Both the position numbers and the translations under genes were made by a program. Under the pieces are notes generated by a model. The model worked only from the letters and a program-made list of their open reading frames with translations. It searched no databases and was not told the DNA's origin. Positions 17,088 through 26,919 of a stretch of 64,000 nucleotides of DNA are shown piece by piece (position 1 is the first letter of the stretch; the number at the start of each line of letters is the position of its first letter). Source of the stretch: Carboxylicivirga sediminis. GTDB taxonomy: Bacteria > Bacteroidota > Bacteroidia > Bacteroidales > Marinilabiliaceae. The stretch spans positions 1 to 64,000 of the forward strand of contig NZ_JAGTAR010000023.1 of the NCBI RefSeq assembly GCF_018156225.1. The letters are read 5' to 3'.

Positions 17088-17816
17088 TTATAGGGAATCA
17101 ATAAATTGGATAACTTGAATGAGTTGTGAGTTATCCATCTTCTTGTAAGAGTAATTGATAGATTTTATTTTTCGTCTCAACTGTTTTTTATGCTCTGGCA
17201 AAAGGGCAACTAATTTCTTTTTTGTGCTCACATTGTGTGAATAATGGTCGTTGAATAAAATAAAACGATCTGTGGTATACCGAAAAGTTGTCTGGGCATT
17301 GTTAACGCCCCGTATTACGTAGTGCTTAATTAATAAAGTAATGTTGTCTGATTTATATAATCTTTGATAAAATCCTGGTTCTAATCCGGGTGGGCATTCT
17401 TGCTTTTTATAATTAATGAGTTGGTAGTTTTCCCGGTCAAAACTAATCGTAAAAGAATCGACTTCATTTTTCTTTAATTGAACATACACATTTGAAAACT
17501 TAAAATAATCAGGCACCACAATCAATAAATCTTTGTATATATCATATGTTAATTGCTTTTTGGCGTATTCTTTTCCATGCATATAAATACTGCCAATGCC
17601 TGAGGTGCTGTTCAGAAAGGGATTATCTTGGGTAGGATGGTGGTAAGGTTTGTACTCTCTGCCGTTAATGTATTTAAATTCACTCTCAAAGGTTTGTTGG
17701 TAGAGTTCCAGGGCTCTGGTTGTGTCAGAAGATGTTGGACTATTTTGAGCGCTAATTGATGTGCAAGCCATAAATGTGCAAAATATACACATGCGGATTA
17801 GGTTGAGGTATAGCAT
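17088..17816 (-). CDS. exported protein upstream of the STN receptor
   Basis: The product has 242 residues, with an N-terminal signal sequence ending near a Cys-Thr-Ser (FMACTSISAQ), so either a lipoprotein or a cleaved secreted protein. The rest is Tyr/Lys-rich with alternating strand-like segments and no recognised motif. Only 9 bp separate it from the receptor gene, so the two are co-transcribed, and it probably assists that receptor. No known family was recognised. Confidence 0.7.
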   Translation of the reverse strand: MLYLNLIRMCIFCTFMACTSISAQNSPTSSDTTRALELYQQTFESEFKYINGREYKPYHHPTQDNPFLNSTSGIGSIYMHGKEYAKKQLTYDIYKDLLIVVPDYFKFSNVYVQLKKNEVDSFTISFDRENYQLINYKKQECPPGLEPGFYQRLYKSDNITLLIKHYVIRGVNNAQTTFRYTTDRFILFNDHYSHNVSTKKKLVALLPEHKKQLRRKIKSINYSYKKMDNSQLIQVIQFIDSL

Positions 17817-17985
17817 ATAGGTTATGTTTAAGTAAAGCGTTGCAACAAAAATATAAAAAGCTAGTGATTCTCTAGTGTTTAATTCTATTATTCAATCATT
17901 TGCATTAAAAATTATATAAAGTATGATTTTTTTTTTGCAGCTTTGAGCTTATTAAACTTAAAACCACAACTTAATCTAACTCCAT

Positions 17986-19188
17986 ATGTATCGAAAAATA
18001 GTCTATGTTTTTCTCCTGACTTTTTGTATGATATCCTGTCTTGAACCTTATGATGTGGATATTGCTGATTATGAAGATTTATTGGTAGTAGATGCTTTAA
18101 TAACCGATGAGGCGAAAAACCATCGTGTTTATTTATCGCGTTCTGTTCCTAATTTGGATGAAACACCTCAGGTAGAATCTGGTGCTTTAGTGATTATTAC
18201 CGATGAAGATAATAATGAGGAAGTATTAACGGAAATTAGTCCTGGTGTTTACGAAACCGATAAACTACAGTTCAAGGCTAAGGTAGGGGGTACATACTCC
18301 TTAAGTATTCGTACATCAGCAGGAGAAACTTATCTTTCATCTCCATGTACTTTGTTGCCACCTACATCTATTGATAATGTTCATTTTAGGGTAGCGAAGG
18401 AATGGAATGTTGATGAGACGGAAGAATTGTTTGGAGTAAATATACTGGTAGATGGCAGCTCCTATGACGGGGGGTATGTGAGATGGTTATACGATGAAGA
18501 CTGGAAGTTTAGAGTGCCATTTCCAATATTGATGGAGTATAACTATGAACTGGGAGACTGGGAACATGTGGCGCCCGCCAATGTAACATGCTGGAAGAAT
18601 AGTATTTCTGATCAGGTCGTGATACATTCATTTGGGAATCAAAACTCAGCCGAGCTGAAAGATAAGAAAGTGTGTTTTGTGCCATCTGAAGTAACTGATA
18701 AGCTTTCTGTCAGGTATAGTATTTTGGTTAAGCAGTTGAGTATATCAAAAGAGGAATATGAGTTTTGGAATAAACTTAAAATATCAACAGAAGACGTTGG
18801 TGATGTATTTGGTACGCAGCCGTTTTCAATACGAGGGAATATTAAAAATGTGAATAATCCAAAAGAACCTGTACTTGGTTACTTCCAAACAGGTAGTGCG
18901 GTTACTCATCGTATATATATCGATAGAAATGAAATAGCAGATTTAGAGTTGCCTATTATAAAATACGATCATGGATGCAGAGTTGATTCATTTATAGCCG
19001 ATGGCTTGTCTTATAATTCGCCCTTAGAGATTTACGAAGCATTAGTGCAAACAGGGTCTTATAATTTATATGACGCCATTTATGCAGAAAATAGCATGGC
19101 TGTGATTGGTTTGTTGCTGGCACGTCCTGTGTGCTCGGATTGTACACTTACGGGCAACGATCAACAACCTGACTTCTGGGAAGACTAA
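17986..19188 (+). CDS. DUF4249 family lipoprotein
   Basis: The product has 400 residues. The N-terminus MISCLEPYDVDIADYEDLLV has a lipobox Cys and then the DUF4249 opening pattern of aspartates and a valine-rich strand. The beta-sandwich that follows is consistent with this family, which accompanies TonB receptors in Bacteroidota and probably sits on the outer membrane. The closing residues contain C-x-x-C (PVCSDCTLTG). It is transcribed divergently from the receptor operon and 11 bp before the next gene. Substrate recognition for the nearby receptor is inferred. Confidence 0.85.
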   Translation: MYRKIVYVFLLTFCMISCLEPYDVDIADYEDLLVVDALITDEAKNHRVYLSRSVPNLDETPQVESGALVIITDEDNNEEVLTEISPGVYETDKLQFKAKVGGTYSLSIRTSAGETYLSSPCTLLPPTSIDNVHFRVAKEWNVDETEELFGVNILVDGSSYDGGYVRWLYDEDWKFRVPFPILMEYNYELGDWEHVAPANVTCWKNSISDQVVIHSFGNQNSAELKDKKVCFVPSEVTDKLSVRYSILVKQLSISKEEYEFWNKLKISTEDVGDVFGTQPFSIRGNIKNVNNPKEPVLGYFQTGSAVTHRIYIDRNEIADLELPIIKYDHGCRVDSFIADGLSYNSPLEIYEALVQTGSYNLYDAIYAENSMAVIGLLLARPVCSDCTLTGNDQQPDFWED

Positions 19189-19199
19189 CCACTAACACT

Positions 19200-20867
19200 A
19201 TGAAAGAGAAACTTTTAATCTTATGCATACTGTGCAGTATATTTTTTACTGTGTCTGCACAGGAAAAATTGGTAATAACTGCCGATAGAAGCATCTATAT
19301 TGGAGGGGAAGATATTTGGTTTACAGTGATGAATTTAGATGGGGAATCTAATCGGTTTTCAGACCTTAGTAAAGTAGCCTATATTGAACTGTTAAATGCG
19401 GCTAATGTGCCGGTTATACAGGAGAAAGTATATTTTCATAATGGTACAGCCACTTCTCAGATAAGTATCCCTGATAGTGTTTCAACAGGGAATTATTTAC
19501 TAAGAGCCTATACTAAATGGATGACAAATTTTTCGGCTGACACCTATGAGCACGTGATTATCTCTATTGTTAATCCCTTTGCCAATAATTCATTGCCTGC
19601 TTTTAAAGCTGATACTATTAGTGAGAAATCAACTGAACAGAAGAGCTTAACAAGTAGCGTAGTTAAAGGGCTGCAGAAAAATTATAAAAATCGGCAGCAA
19701 GTAGCGTTAAGCATAGATTTGCAAGAAAAAGACTGGCAACATCTGAATGTCTCAATCATTAAATCGTGTCTATACCACCCTGTTGATAGACTTAAATCAG
19801 AAAGCCATTATTTAAAAGAGATAGAAGAAGAGTCTATTAAGATTCCGGAACATCGAGGAGAAATTATAAAAGGTAGGATAACAAATATTCAATCCGGACT
19901 GCCCATTGTTAATGAGAAAATGATGCTGAGTTTTGTGGGGCAGAACCCAGTATTGAAATTCTCAGTGACCGATTCAACAGGGGGTTTTTTATTTGAAGTT
20001 AATCGTTTTGGTGAGCAGGAAATGGTCATTCAGCCTTATTCATCGGACACCACAAAGCTTAACTATAAGGTCACTTTGGAAGATGCTTATTCAGGTAAAT
20101 ATTCTGAAAGCAAACTACCCGATTTGGTGCTGGATTCCGCTACAGTTAAGGAGATTAATTCTGCCATTGTAAACATGCAGATTAAAACCATATATTCTGC
20201 ACACAGACCCAATATAGCTACTGCTGATTCCATTGAAAAAATGGAAGCGTTCTATGGAGAACCTGAAAATACTGTTTTAATAGGTAGGTATATTGATTTG
20301 CCAACTACTGAAGAAGTAATCAGGGAGATTGTTCCCAGTGTTTTCCTCAGGAAATCGGATGGCGAGTATTACGTCAAGGTGTACGAAGATAAATCGATGT
20401 ACCCCAGGGAAGGCAAGACAATGACTTTTGTGGATGGAGTGCCCGTTAATGATTTCAAAAGAATTCTTAATATATCGCCCGAATATCTTGAAAGGATAGA
20501 AGTACTCAACCTGAACTATTATTACGGTGATGAAAACCTTGGGCGTTTGCTCTTGTTTTTTACCCAGGATAATGATATGGGAAACATGGAATTTGATCAT
20601 CGTATATTCAGGCAAGCCTATAAAGGCTATCTATATAACTATCAGTACCGGAACCCGGATTATAGTCGGGAAGAAGGTATGAAGTCGCGTTTGGCAGATT
20701 ACCGGAATCTTTTGTATTACGCTTCGTATAGCGATTTGGATGATACAAAACAAGTTGACTTTGAATTTACCACAGGTGATGATGTTTCAGATTATACGAT
20801 TATAATGACCGGGATTAACGAAAAAGGCCAAAAAGAGACCGTTTCTGAATCGTTCAGGGTGGAATAG
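19200..20867 (+). CDS. MG2-like / plug-domain outer-surface protein without barrel
   Basis: The product has 555 residues: a signal peptide (1-20, ending VSAQ), then an MG2-type macroglobulin strand pattern (LVITADRSIYIGGEDIWF), a middle beta domain with carboxypeptidase-like features, and near the C-terminus a plug-like element (MTFVDGVPVNDFKRIL followed by YLERIEVLN). No barrel follows, so it resembles a receptor plug detached from its pore. Together with the DUF4249 gene it forms a two-gene operon facing the STN receptor, and it may form part of that uptake complex. The domain names are from pattern reading. Confidence 0.75.
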   Translation: MKEKLLILCILCSIFFTVSAQEKLVITADRSIYIGGEDIWFTVMNLDGESNRFSDLSKVAYIELLNAANVPVIQEKVYFHNGTATSQISIPDSVSTGNYLLRAYTKWMTNFSADTYEHVIISIVNPFANNSLPAFKADTISEKSTEQKSLTSSVVKGLQKNYKNRQQVALSIDLQEKDWQHLNVSIIKSCLYHPVDRLKSESHYLKEIEEESIKIPEHRGEIIKGRITNIQSGLPIVNEKMMLSFVGQNPVLKFSVTDSTGGFLFEVNRFGEQEMVIQPYSSDTTKLNYKVTLEDAYSGKYSESKLPDLVLDSATVKEINSAIVNMQIKTIYSAHRPNIATADSIEKMEAFYGEPENTVLIGRYIDLPTTEEVIREIVPSVFLRKSDGEYYVKVYEDKSMYPREGKTMTFVDGVPVNDFKRILNISPEYLERIEVLNLNYYYGDENLGRLLLFFTQDNDMGNMEFDHRIFRQAYKGYLYNYQYRNPDYSREEGMKSRLADYRNLLYYASYSDLDDTKQVDFEFTTGDDVSDYTIIMTGINEKGQKETVSESFRVE

Positions 20868-20901
20868 TAAACCAATCATTAAAAAGATTCTTTATTCTTT
20901 C

Positions 20902-20909
20902 TACATTTG
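20902..20909 (+). promoter_or_regulatory. -7 box upstream of nadB
   Basis: TACATTTG is an exact TAnnTTTG match 22 bp upstream of the nadB start. A clear -33 element was not found. Confidence 0.5.
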
Positions 20910-20931
20910 TAGGCAGGACAAAGAATTTCTG

Positions 20932-22503
20932 ATGAGAAGACAATTTGATTTTTTAGTGATTGGTTCGGGTATTGCAGGCCTTAGCTATGCACTAAAAGTG
21001 GCAAAACACGGTTCGGTGGCTGTTATTAGTAAGACTGAACTCAAAGAGACTAATACTGCTTATGCTCAGGGAGGTATTTCTTCAGTAACCTATGCGCCAG
21101 ATTCATTTGAGAAACACATTGAGGATACCTTGATTGCCGGTGACGGTGTGTGCGACTTTGAAGCCGTAAAAAAGGTGGTGGAAGAAGCACCGGAACAAAT
21201 TCATCAATTACTTTCCTGGGGAACTAATTTTGATAAGGATGAAGAAGGGCGTTTTGATCTTCATCGGGAAGGCGGACATTCAGAGTTTCGCATTCTTCAC
21301 CATAAAGATAATACGGGTGCTGAAATTCAGCGAGCTTTAATCAATGAGGTAAAGAATCACCCTTCCATTGCTGTCTTCGAAAATCATTTTGCTGTCGATG
21401 TGATTACGCAGCATCACCTGGGCAAAGTAACTGAGCCCTGGATGCGTGATATCGAGTGTTACGGTGCTTACGTTTTGAACAAGAATAATGGCAGTATAGA
21501 AACTTTTCTGGCCAAAACAACCATGATGGCAACAGGCGGTATTGGCAGTGTGTACCAAACAACCACCAACCCGCTCATTGCTACGGGTGATGGCATTGCG
21601 ATGGTATTCAGGGCCAAGGGAATTATTGAAAATATGGAGTTTGTTCAGTTTCACCCAACGGCACTTTATAATTTGTCCGAACGACCATCATTTCTTATTA
21701 CCGAAGCCATGCGCGGCTATGGTGGTATCTTGCGTCGTCAGAATGGTGACGAATTTATGCAAAACTATGATGAGCGTGGTTGCCTGGCTCCTCGCGACAT
21801 AGTTGCACGTGCCATCGATAATGAACTTAAAAACCGAGGCGAAGAGTTTGTATACCTGGATGTAACCCATAAACCGGCTGAAGAAACGCGAGAGCACTTT
21901 CCTAATATTTACCAGAAGTGTTTGTCGCAAGGCATTGATATTACAAAAGATATGATACCGGTTGTGCCGGCAGCACACTATCTGTGTGGCGGTATTAAGG
22001 TTGATCTCAAAGGGCGCAGCTCTATTAATAACCTTTATGCTGCAGGAGAGTGCTCTTCTACAGGTTTGCATGGCGCTAATCGTTTGGCTAGTAATTCGTT
22101 AATAGAGGCATTGGTGTTCTCAAATGCTGCTGCTCTTGATGCTGCCGAAAATATCAAACATATAGAATTTAATCAGCGCATACCCGACTGGAACGATGAA
22201 GGAACTTCACACCCTGAGGAGATGATACTCATAACTCAATCCAATAAAGAGGTGCAGCAAATTATGAGTAAGTACGTGGGGATTGTCCGCTCAAAAATCC
22301 GCTTAAACCGTGCTTACGATCGTCTTGAAGTGTTGTATCGCGAGACGGAGGCTTTATACCAGTCATCGAAGGTGTCGGAGAAGATATGTCATTTACGCAA
22401 TAAAATTAATGTTGGCTACCTGATTATTAAAATGGCCCGTAAAAGAAAAGAAAGCCGGGGCTTGCATTATAATATTGACTTTCCTGATAAGCTTGAAGAT
22501 TAA
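20932..22503 (+). CDS. nadB: L-aspartate oxidase
   Basis: The 523-residue flavoprotein oxidises L-aspartate to iminoaspartate, the first step of de novo NAD synthesis. FAD-binding GSGIAGLSYA lies at the N-terminus. AYAQGGISS and later HPTALY, RGYGGILR and AAGECSSTGLHGANRLASNSL are characteristic of NadB rather than of succinate dehydrogenase. The C-terminal helical domain (about 420-523) is present. The neighbours nadA and nadC are not in the window. It has its own consensus -7 box. Confidence 0.95.
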   Translation: MRRQFDFLVIGSGIAGLSYALKVAKHGSVAVISKTELKETNTAYAQGGISSVTYAPDSFEKHIEDTLIAGDGVCDFEAVKKVVEEAPEQIHQLLSWGTNFDKDEEGRFDLHREGGHSEFRILHHKDNTGAEIQRALINEVKNHPSIAVFENHFAVDVITQHHLGKVTEPWMRDIECYGAYVLNKNNGSIETFLAKTTMMATGGIGSVYQTTTNPLIATGDGIAMVFRAKGIIENMEFVQFHPTALYNLSERPSFLITEAMRGYGGILRRQNGDEFMQNYDERGCLAPRDIVARAIDNELKNRGEEFVYLDVTHKPAEETREHFPNIYQKCLSQGIDITKDMIPVVPAAHYLCGGIKVDLKGRSSINNLYAAGECSSTGLHGANRLASNSLIEALVFSNAAALDAAENIKHIEFNQRIPDWNDEGTSHPEEMILITQSNKEVQQIMSKYVGIVRSKIRLNRAYDRLEVLYRETEALYQSSKVSEKICHLRNKINVGYLIIKMARKRKESRGLHYNIDFPDKLED

Positions 22504-22563
22504 TAGGTTTGGTTGGTTTGTCAGAATTACTACTTTTATGGGCTGAAAACCAGAACTACTACA

Positions 22564-23826
22564 TTGAAAATTCTTCAAATTAATAAAACAGATGCTGGTG
22601 GCGGTGCCGCAGTGGCCGCTAACCGACTCAATCGGGCGCTTCGAAACAATGGCGTTGAGTCAAAATTACTGGTGCAGGATTTACGACGCGACGAAGAAGG
22701 TGTATATGCTGTCGATAAAGGCTTTGCCTACAGGCAAAAAGCCTTCGCTCGATTTGCCTGGGAGCGCCTGACATTCCTGCCATATGAGCGCAATGCATCT
22801 GTCCGTTTTGCCTTCTCGCCAGCGAATACGGGAATTGATATTTCACAACATCCACTGGTTCAGGAGGCTGATGTTATTCATTTACATTGGGTCAATCAGG
22901 GATTTTTGTCCATCGAGACTTTAGGGAAGTTGCTATCATCAGGTAAGCCGATAGTTTGGACCCAACACGATATGTGGAGCTTCACAGGTGGCTGCCATTA
23001 CGCTGGTACCTGCTTTGAATTTTTGGAATTCTGCTCCTATTGCCCGTTTCTGAAAAAACCAGGTAAAAAAGATTTATCGGCTCAGCTCTTTGCAAAGAAA
23101 CGGAAAATATACAATGAATCGCCTTTAAGTATTGTTGCATGTAGTAAGTGGTTAAGAACTCTTTCACAGGAAAGTAAGCTTTTAAGGAGAAAGGAGTTTT
23201 ATAATATTCCTAATCCGATAGACACCAGCTTTTATACACCTCGCAATAGACAGGAAGCACGAGAGAGATTACAACTGCCGCAGGATAAAAAGCTGTTGTT
23301 ATTTGGTGCGGCCAATGTTAATGATCCGCGCAAAGGGATGCGCTATTTCATTGAGGCACTAAGCATTTTGGCCGAGAACTTTCCCCTGGTTAAGGAAGAG
23401 ACTGAGCTGGTGGTATTTGGCAAAATGAATGCTGAAACAGCCAAGTTGTTTCCGTTTAAAACGCACTCGTTTAAGTTTGTTTCTAATCCTGATACTTTGG
23501 TTGACTTGTACAGTGCTTCAGATTGTTATGTATTACCATCGTTACAGGATAATTTACCCAACACGGTGATGGAGTCGTTGGCATGTGGTACGCCAGTTGT
23601 TGGTTTTAGTATTGGTGGCGTGCCAGAAATGGTTACGCATAATCAATCGGGCTATCTGGCTGAAGTGAAGAATTCGCTCAGTCTGGCAACAGGCATTTAT
23701 GAAGCGCTTTTTATTGCCGATCAGGAAATGCTTAGGAGCCATGCGCGTCAAAAAGCACTTGACTGTTATGCCGAAAAGGTAGTGGCCGGGCAGTATATCG
23801 ACTTGTACAAATCATTATTAAAGTAG
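22564..23826 (+). CDS. GT4-type glycosyltransferase
   Basis: The frame is open from 22513, but the natural N-terminus is MKILQINKTDAGGGAA from a TTG at 22564, which gives 420 residues. It has a GT-B fold: the N-terminal half carries the Gly-rich acceptor-side loop, the C-terminal half has FGAANVNDPRKGM, then DCYVLPSLQDNLPNTVMES, the E-x7-E nucleotide-sugar site of family GT4. A Cys cluster (CHYAGTCFEFLEFCSYC) may bind metal. It is 6 bp from the next glycosyltransferase, so the two are one unit, probably acting on a surface glycan. Confidence 0.85.
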   Translation: MKILQINKTDAGGGAAVAANRLNRALRNNGVESKLLVQDLRRDEEGVYAVDKGFAYRQKAFARFAWERLTFLPYERNASVRFAFSPANTGIDISQHPLVQEADVIHLHWVNQGFLSIETLGKLLSSGKPIVWTQHDMWSFTGGCHYAGTCFEFLEFCSYCPFLKKPGKKDLSAQLFAKKRKIYNESPLSIVACSKWLRTLSQESKLLRRKEFYNIPNPIDTSFYTPRNRQEARERLQLPQDKKLLLFGAANVNDPRKGMRYFIEALSILAENFPLVKEETELVVFGKMNAETAKLFPFKTHSFKFVSNPDTLVDLYSASDCYVLPSLQDNLPNTVMESLACGTPVVGFSIGGVPEMVTHNQSGYLAEVKNSLSLATGIYEALFIADQEMLRSHARQKALDCYAEKVVAGQYIDLYKSLLK

Positions 23827-23832
23827 AAGTTG

Positions 23833-24585
23833 ATGAAGAAGCCTCTTATTAGCATTATTACAATTGTTTATAATGGGATTGATACACTTAAAAAAACCAT
23901 TGACAGCATCGCTTGTCAGGATTATAATGGTATCGAATATATTGTTGTTGATGGCCGCTCCAATGATGGAACTATTGATTTAATTAAAGCTAATCAATCC
24001 ATTATATCAAAATGGGTTAGTGAGTCAGATGAAGGCTTGTATGATGCTATGAATAAGGGACTGGATATGGCATCGGGTGATTATGTCTGGTTTATAAATT
24101 CAGGTGATGAAATTTACCATAGGTATACGATAAGTCAAATGGTTGATGGGTTTGGAGATGTATTCCCGGATGTTGTGTATGGCGATACGGTGATGATTGA
24201 TGCTGAAGGAAGTGAGATTGGCGAGCGTCGGCTTAAGCCACCTGTGAACCTTAGTTGGGAAGATTTCCGGAATGGGATGTTGGTCAGTCATCAATCCATT
24301 TTGGTATCAACAAAAATAGCTGCTAAATACAATATAAAGTATCGGTTTTCAGCTGATTATGAGTGGTGCCTGAAAGCGCTGAAGGCTGCCAATTCAGTAC
24401 ATAATTCTAATCAAATCCTTTCGCGTTTTCTGGATGGTGGGTTAACCAAGCAAAACATTGTGCCAGGTTTAAAAGAACGATTCGACATTATGCGGCGAAA
24501 TTTTGGACTATTACCAACCGTAGTAAGGCATATTCCCATCGGACTGCGTTTTTTAAAATATGTTGCCATAAACAGGCGTTTCTAG
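23833..24585 (+). CDS. GT2-type glycosyltransferase
   Basis: The 250-residue GT-A enzyme begins PLISIITIVYNG, followed by EYIVVDGRSNDGT and a D-x-D-like DEGLYDAMNKG, the usual WcaE-type layout. ATG at 23833 is preferred over an upstream in-frame TTG. It has no membrane segment, so it is cytoplasmic, acting on lipid- or protein-linked acceptors. It follows the GT4 gene by 6 bp. Confidence 0.85.
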   Translation: MKKPLISIITIVYNGIDTLKKTIDSIACQDYNGIEYIVVDGRSNDGTIDLIKANQSIISKWVSESDEGLYDAMNKGLDMASGDYVWFINSGDEIYHRYTISQMVDGFGDVFPDVVYGDTVMIDAEGSEIGERRLKPPVNLSWEDFRNGMLVSHQSILVSTKIAAKYNIKYRFSADYEWCLKALKAANSVHNSNQILSRFLDGGLTKQNIVPGLKERFDIMRRNFGLLPTVVRHIPIGLRFLKYVAINRRF

Positions 24586-24612
24586 CTGTATTTCAGCTCA
24601 GGAGAGAAAAGA

Positions 24613-25653
24613 CTAGATTGTATTAGCTAATTCCTTCAGTAGATCTTCCGTTTCGTCCCAACCAATGCACTCATCGGTGATGGAAACACCATATTGTAAT
24701 TCAGAAGTATTTGATAGTTTCTGACAGCCAAAATGTAGATTGCTTTCAATCATTACGCCCATAATGGATTTATTACCGGCTTTGATTTGCCCTGCGATAT
24801 CTTTTGCTACTCTGGCCTGGTTGACAGCTTTTTTACCGCTGTTAGCATGGCTGCAGTCTACCATTATTCTGGGCTCAAGTCCGGCTGCTTTCAGTTTTTG
24901 CTCGTATTCAGCAATGTGTTTGGCTGAATAGTTAGGAGTTTTTCCACCTCTTAAAATGATGTGGGAGTTAGGGTTACCTTTTGTCTTTACAACCGCTACT
25001 TTACCTTCTGGATTAATGCTGACAAAGTTGTGTGGTGCTGCCACCGATTCCCGCGCGTTAATGGCGATATCTATGCTGCCATTGGTGCCATTTTTAAAGC
25101 CAACAGCTGATGATAAACCACTAGCCATGTTACGGTGACTTTGTGACTCTGTTGTGCGTGCGCCTATGGCCGTCCATGAGAATAAATCCTGGATGTATTG
25201 AGGGGTCACAATATCTAAAGCTTCACCGGCAGCGGGCAGGCCAAGTTCTGCCACATATAAAAGCAGTTCACGGGCCATCTTCAAACCATCTTCCACCTGG
25301 CAGCTGTCATCAAGGTGTGGATCGTTAATCAAACCTTGCCAGCCTACTGTTGTGCGGGGTTTTTCAAAATATACTCGCATCACCAGATATAGCTTTTCAC
25401 TTACTTCGTCTGCCAGTTTTTTTAAGCGACGGGCATATTCTTTGGCTGCATCAATATCATGAATAGAGCAGGGCCCAACCACCACAAGCAGGCGCTTGTC
25501 TTTGCGATGAAGAATACGCTTCACGGTATTTTGGCCGTCTAATATGGTTTTGGTAGTGAGATCGGTGAGCGGGTATAGTTGCTTCAGTTTATCGGGTGTG
25601 ATAATCGGTTCTTCAGCAATTATATTCAGGTTTTCGATACGTAAGTCAGTCAT
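24613..25653 (-). CDS. aroF: 3-deoxy-7-phosphoheptulonate (DAHP) synthase, class I
   Basis: The 346-residue enzyme condenses phosphoenolpyruvate and erythrose 4-phosphate, the first step of aromatic amino acid synthesis. The motifs LVVVGPCSIHD, MRVYFEKPRTTVGW, GARTTESQSHR, GFKNGTNG and MVDCSHANSGK mark the AroFGH (class I-alpha) type with its metal-binding Cys, His and Glu. The isozyme letter is not assigned by feedback type. It has a consensus -7 box and no downstream partner. Confidence 0.93.
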   Translation of the reverse strand: MTDLRIENLNIIAEEPIITPDKLKQLYPLTDLTTKTILDGQNTVKRILHRKDKRLLVVVGPCSIHDIDAAKEYARRLKKLADEVSEKLYLVMRVYFEKPRTTVGWQGLINDPHLDDSCQVEDGLKMARELLLYVAELGLPAAGEALDIVTPQYIQDLFSWTAIGARTTESQSHRNMASGLSSAVGFKNGTNGSIDIAINARESVAAPHNFVSINPEGKVAVVKTKGNPNSHIILRGGKTPNYSAKHIAEYEQKLKAAGLEPRIMVDCSHANSGKKAVNQARVAKDIAGQIKAGNKSIMGVMIESNLHFGCQKLSNTSELQYGVSITDECIGWDETEDLLKELANTI

Positions 25654-25673
25654 AGTTGCAGAGTATTGGAGAG

Positions 25674-25681
25674 CAAAGGTA
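25674..25681 (-). promoter_or_regulatory. -7 box of the DAHP synthase gene
   Basis: On the minus strand the bases read TACCTTTG, an exact TAnnTTTG match 21 bp before the start codon. Confidence 0.5.
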
Positions 25682-25737
25682 ATACAGTTACTGAGATTTA
25701 TGAAACTGAATAGCTGACAGATTGTTTGATTGCGTGC

Positions 25738-25767
25738 ATAAAAAAACCGCAGCTTGCGCCGCGGTTC
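25738..25767 (-). terminator. terminator of ilvE
   Basis: On the minus strand a GAACCGC...GCGGTT hairpin is followed by a run of T. Confidence 0.7.
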
Positions 25768-25787
25768 TTATATTGTTATATAATTGT

Positions 25788-26807
25788 TTATTCAACAACA
25801 GTTACCCAGTTGTGAGTATCTGGCTCATCGCCATATTGAATAGCTCGCAACTTGTTGTATAGTTTTTCTGAAATAACTCCAGGCTTACCATCTTTGCTGA
25901 ATACATATGAAGTGCCTGTTTCAATATCATCAATTTTACCAATTGGGCTGATGACTGCAGCTGTACCACATGCACCTGCTTCTTCGAAAGTTGATAATTC
26001 TTCCAAAGGCACCTGGCGACGTTCTACGGTCATGCCCATGTCTTCTGCCAACTGGCAAAGGCTCATGTTGGTAATTGACGGCAGGATAGATTCTGACTTT
26101 GGTGTTACATAAGTGTTATCTTTAATACCAAAGAAGTTAGCCGGGCCACACTCGTCAATGTATTTCTTTTCTTTGCTATCAAGGAACAAAACGGCCGAAT
26201 AACCATTCTCATGGGCCTCATGACCGGCACGTAAACTGGCTGCGTAGTTGCCACCCACTTTAATGTTACCTGTGCCTAGTGGCGCAGCGCGATCATACTT
26301 GCGCGAAATCATCATGTTGGTTGGTTTGAAGCCGGCCTTGAAGTATGGACCAACAGGCATTACAAATACCATAAATAAATATTCGTCGGTTGGTGCTACA
26401 CCAATTTTGGCACCAGTTCCAACCAATAGTGGGCGAATGTATAATGATGCACCTGATTCGTATGGTGGAACAAATCGTTTGTTTAGCTCAACCGCTTTCA
26501 ATACAGCATTAACAAATATATCTTCAGGAATTGGAGCCATCATGGTGCCAACGGCAGAGTTGTACATACGTTTGGCATTCTCTTCAATGCGGAACAGGCG
26601 TGTTTTGCCATCTTTCCCTTTAAAGGCTTTCAATCCTTCAAATGCTTCCTGTCCGTAGTGTAAGCCAGTGGCTGCCATATGAATGCTTACCTGATCAGAA
26701 GAGTGTACTTCCAGTTCACCCCATTTGCCATCGCGATAGTAGCATCTTACGTTGTAATCTGTCTTCATGTAGCTGAAAGACAAGTCGCTCCAATTGATAT
26801 CGTTCAT
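25788..26807 (-). CDS. ilvE: branched-chain amino acid aminotransferase
   Basis: The 339-residue class IV PLP aminotransferase interconverts valine, leucine and isoleucine with their keto acids. GQEAFEGLKAF, the PLP-lysine context NIKVGGNYAAS, FLDSKEKKYIDECG and ACGTAAVISPIG are diagnostic of the eukaryotic-like BCAT II subgroup. No other ilv/leu gene is adjacent. It is flanked by a near-consensus -7 box (TACCTTTA, 26862-26869) and a terminator. Confidence 0.93.
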   Translation of the reverse strand: MNDINWSDLSFSYMKTDYNVRCYYRDGKWGELEVHSSDQVSIHMAATGLHYGQEAFEGLKAFKGKDGKTRLFRIEENAKRMYNSAVGTMMAPIPEDIFVNAVLKAVELNKRFVPPYESGASLYIRPLLVGTGAKIGVAPTDEYLFMVFVMPVGPYFKAGFKPTNMMISRKYDRAAPLGTGNIKVGGNYAASLRAGHEAHENGYSAVLFLDSKEKKYIDECGPANFFGIKDNTYVTPKSESILPSITNMSLCQLAEDMGMTVERRQVPLEELSTFEEAGACGTAAVISPIGKIDDIETGTSYVFSKDGKPGVISEKLYNKLRAIQYGDEPDTHNWVTVVE

Positions 26808-26919
26808 TTCGGTATGATTTAGTACTTGTGTTATTTTATATTTAAGGATGGTAAAGGTACAATATTCAACTTATAATTTAAATGATAAAAGGCATCTGTT
26901 GTGCCTATCCTGCTGTTCA

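Noticed and set aside
22513-22563. 17-codon N-terminal extension of the glycosyltransferase
   Set aside because: The family begins MKILQIN at 22564. The earlier codons add no motif.
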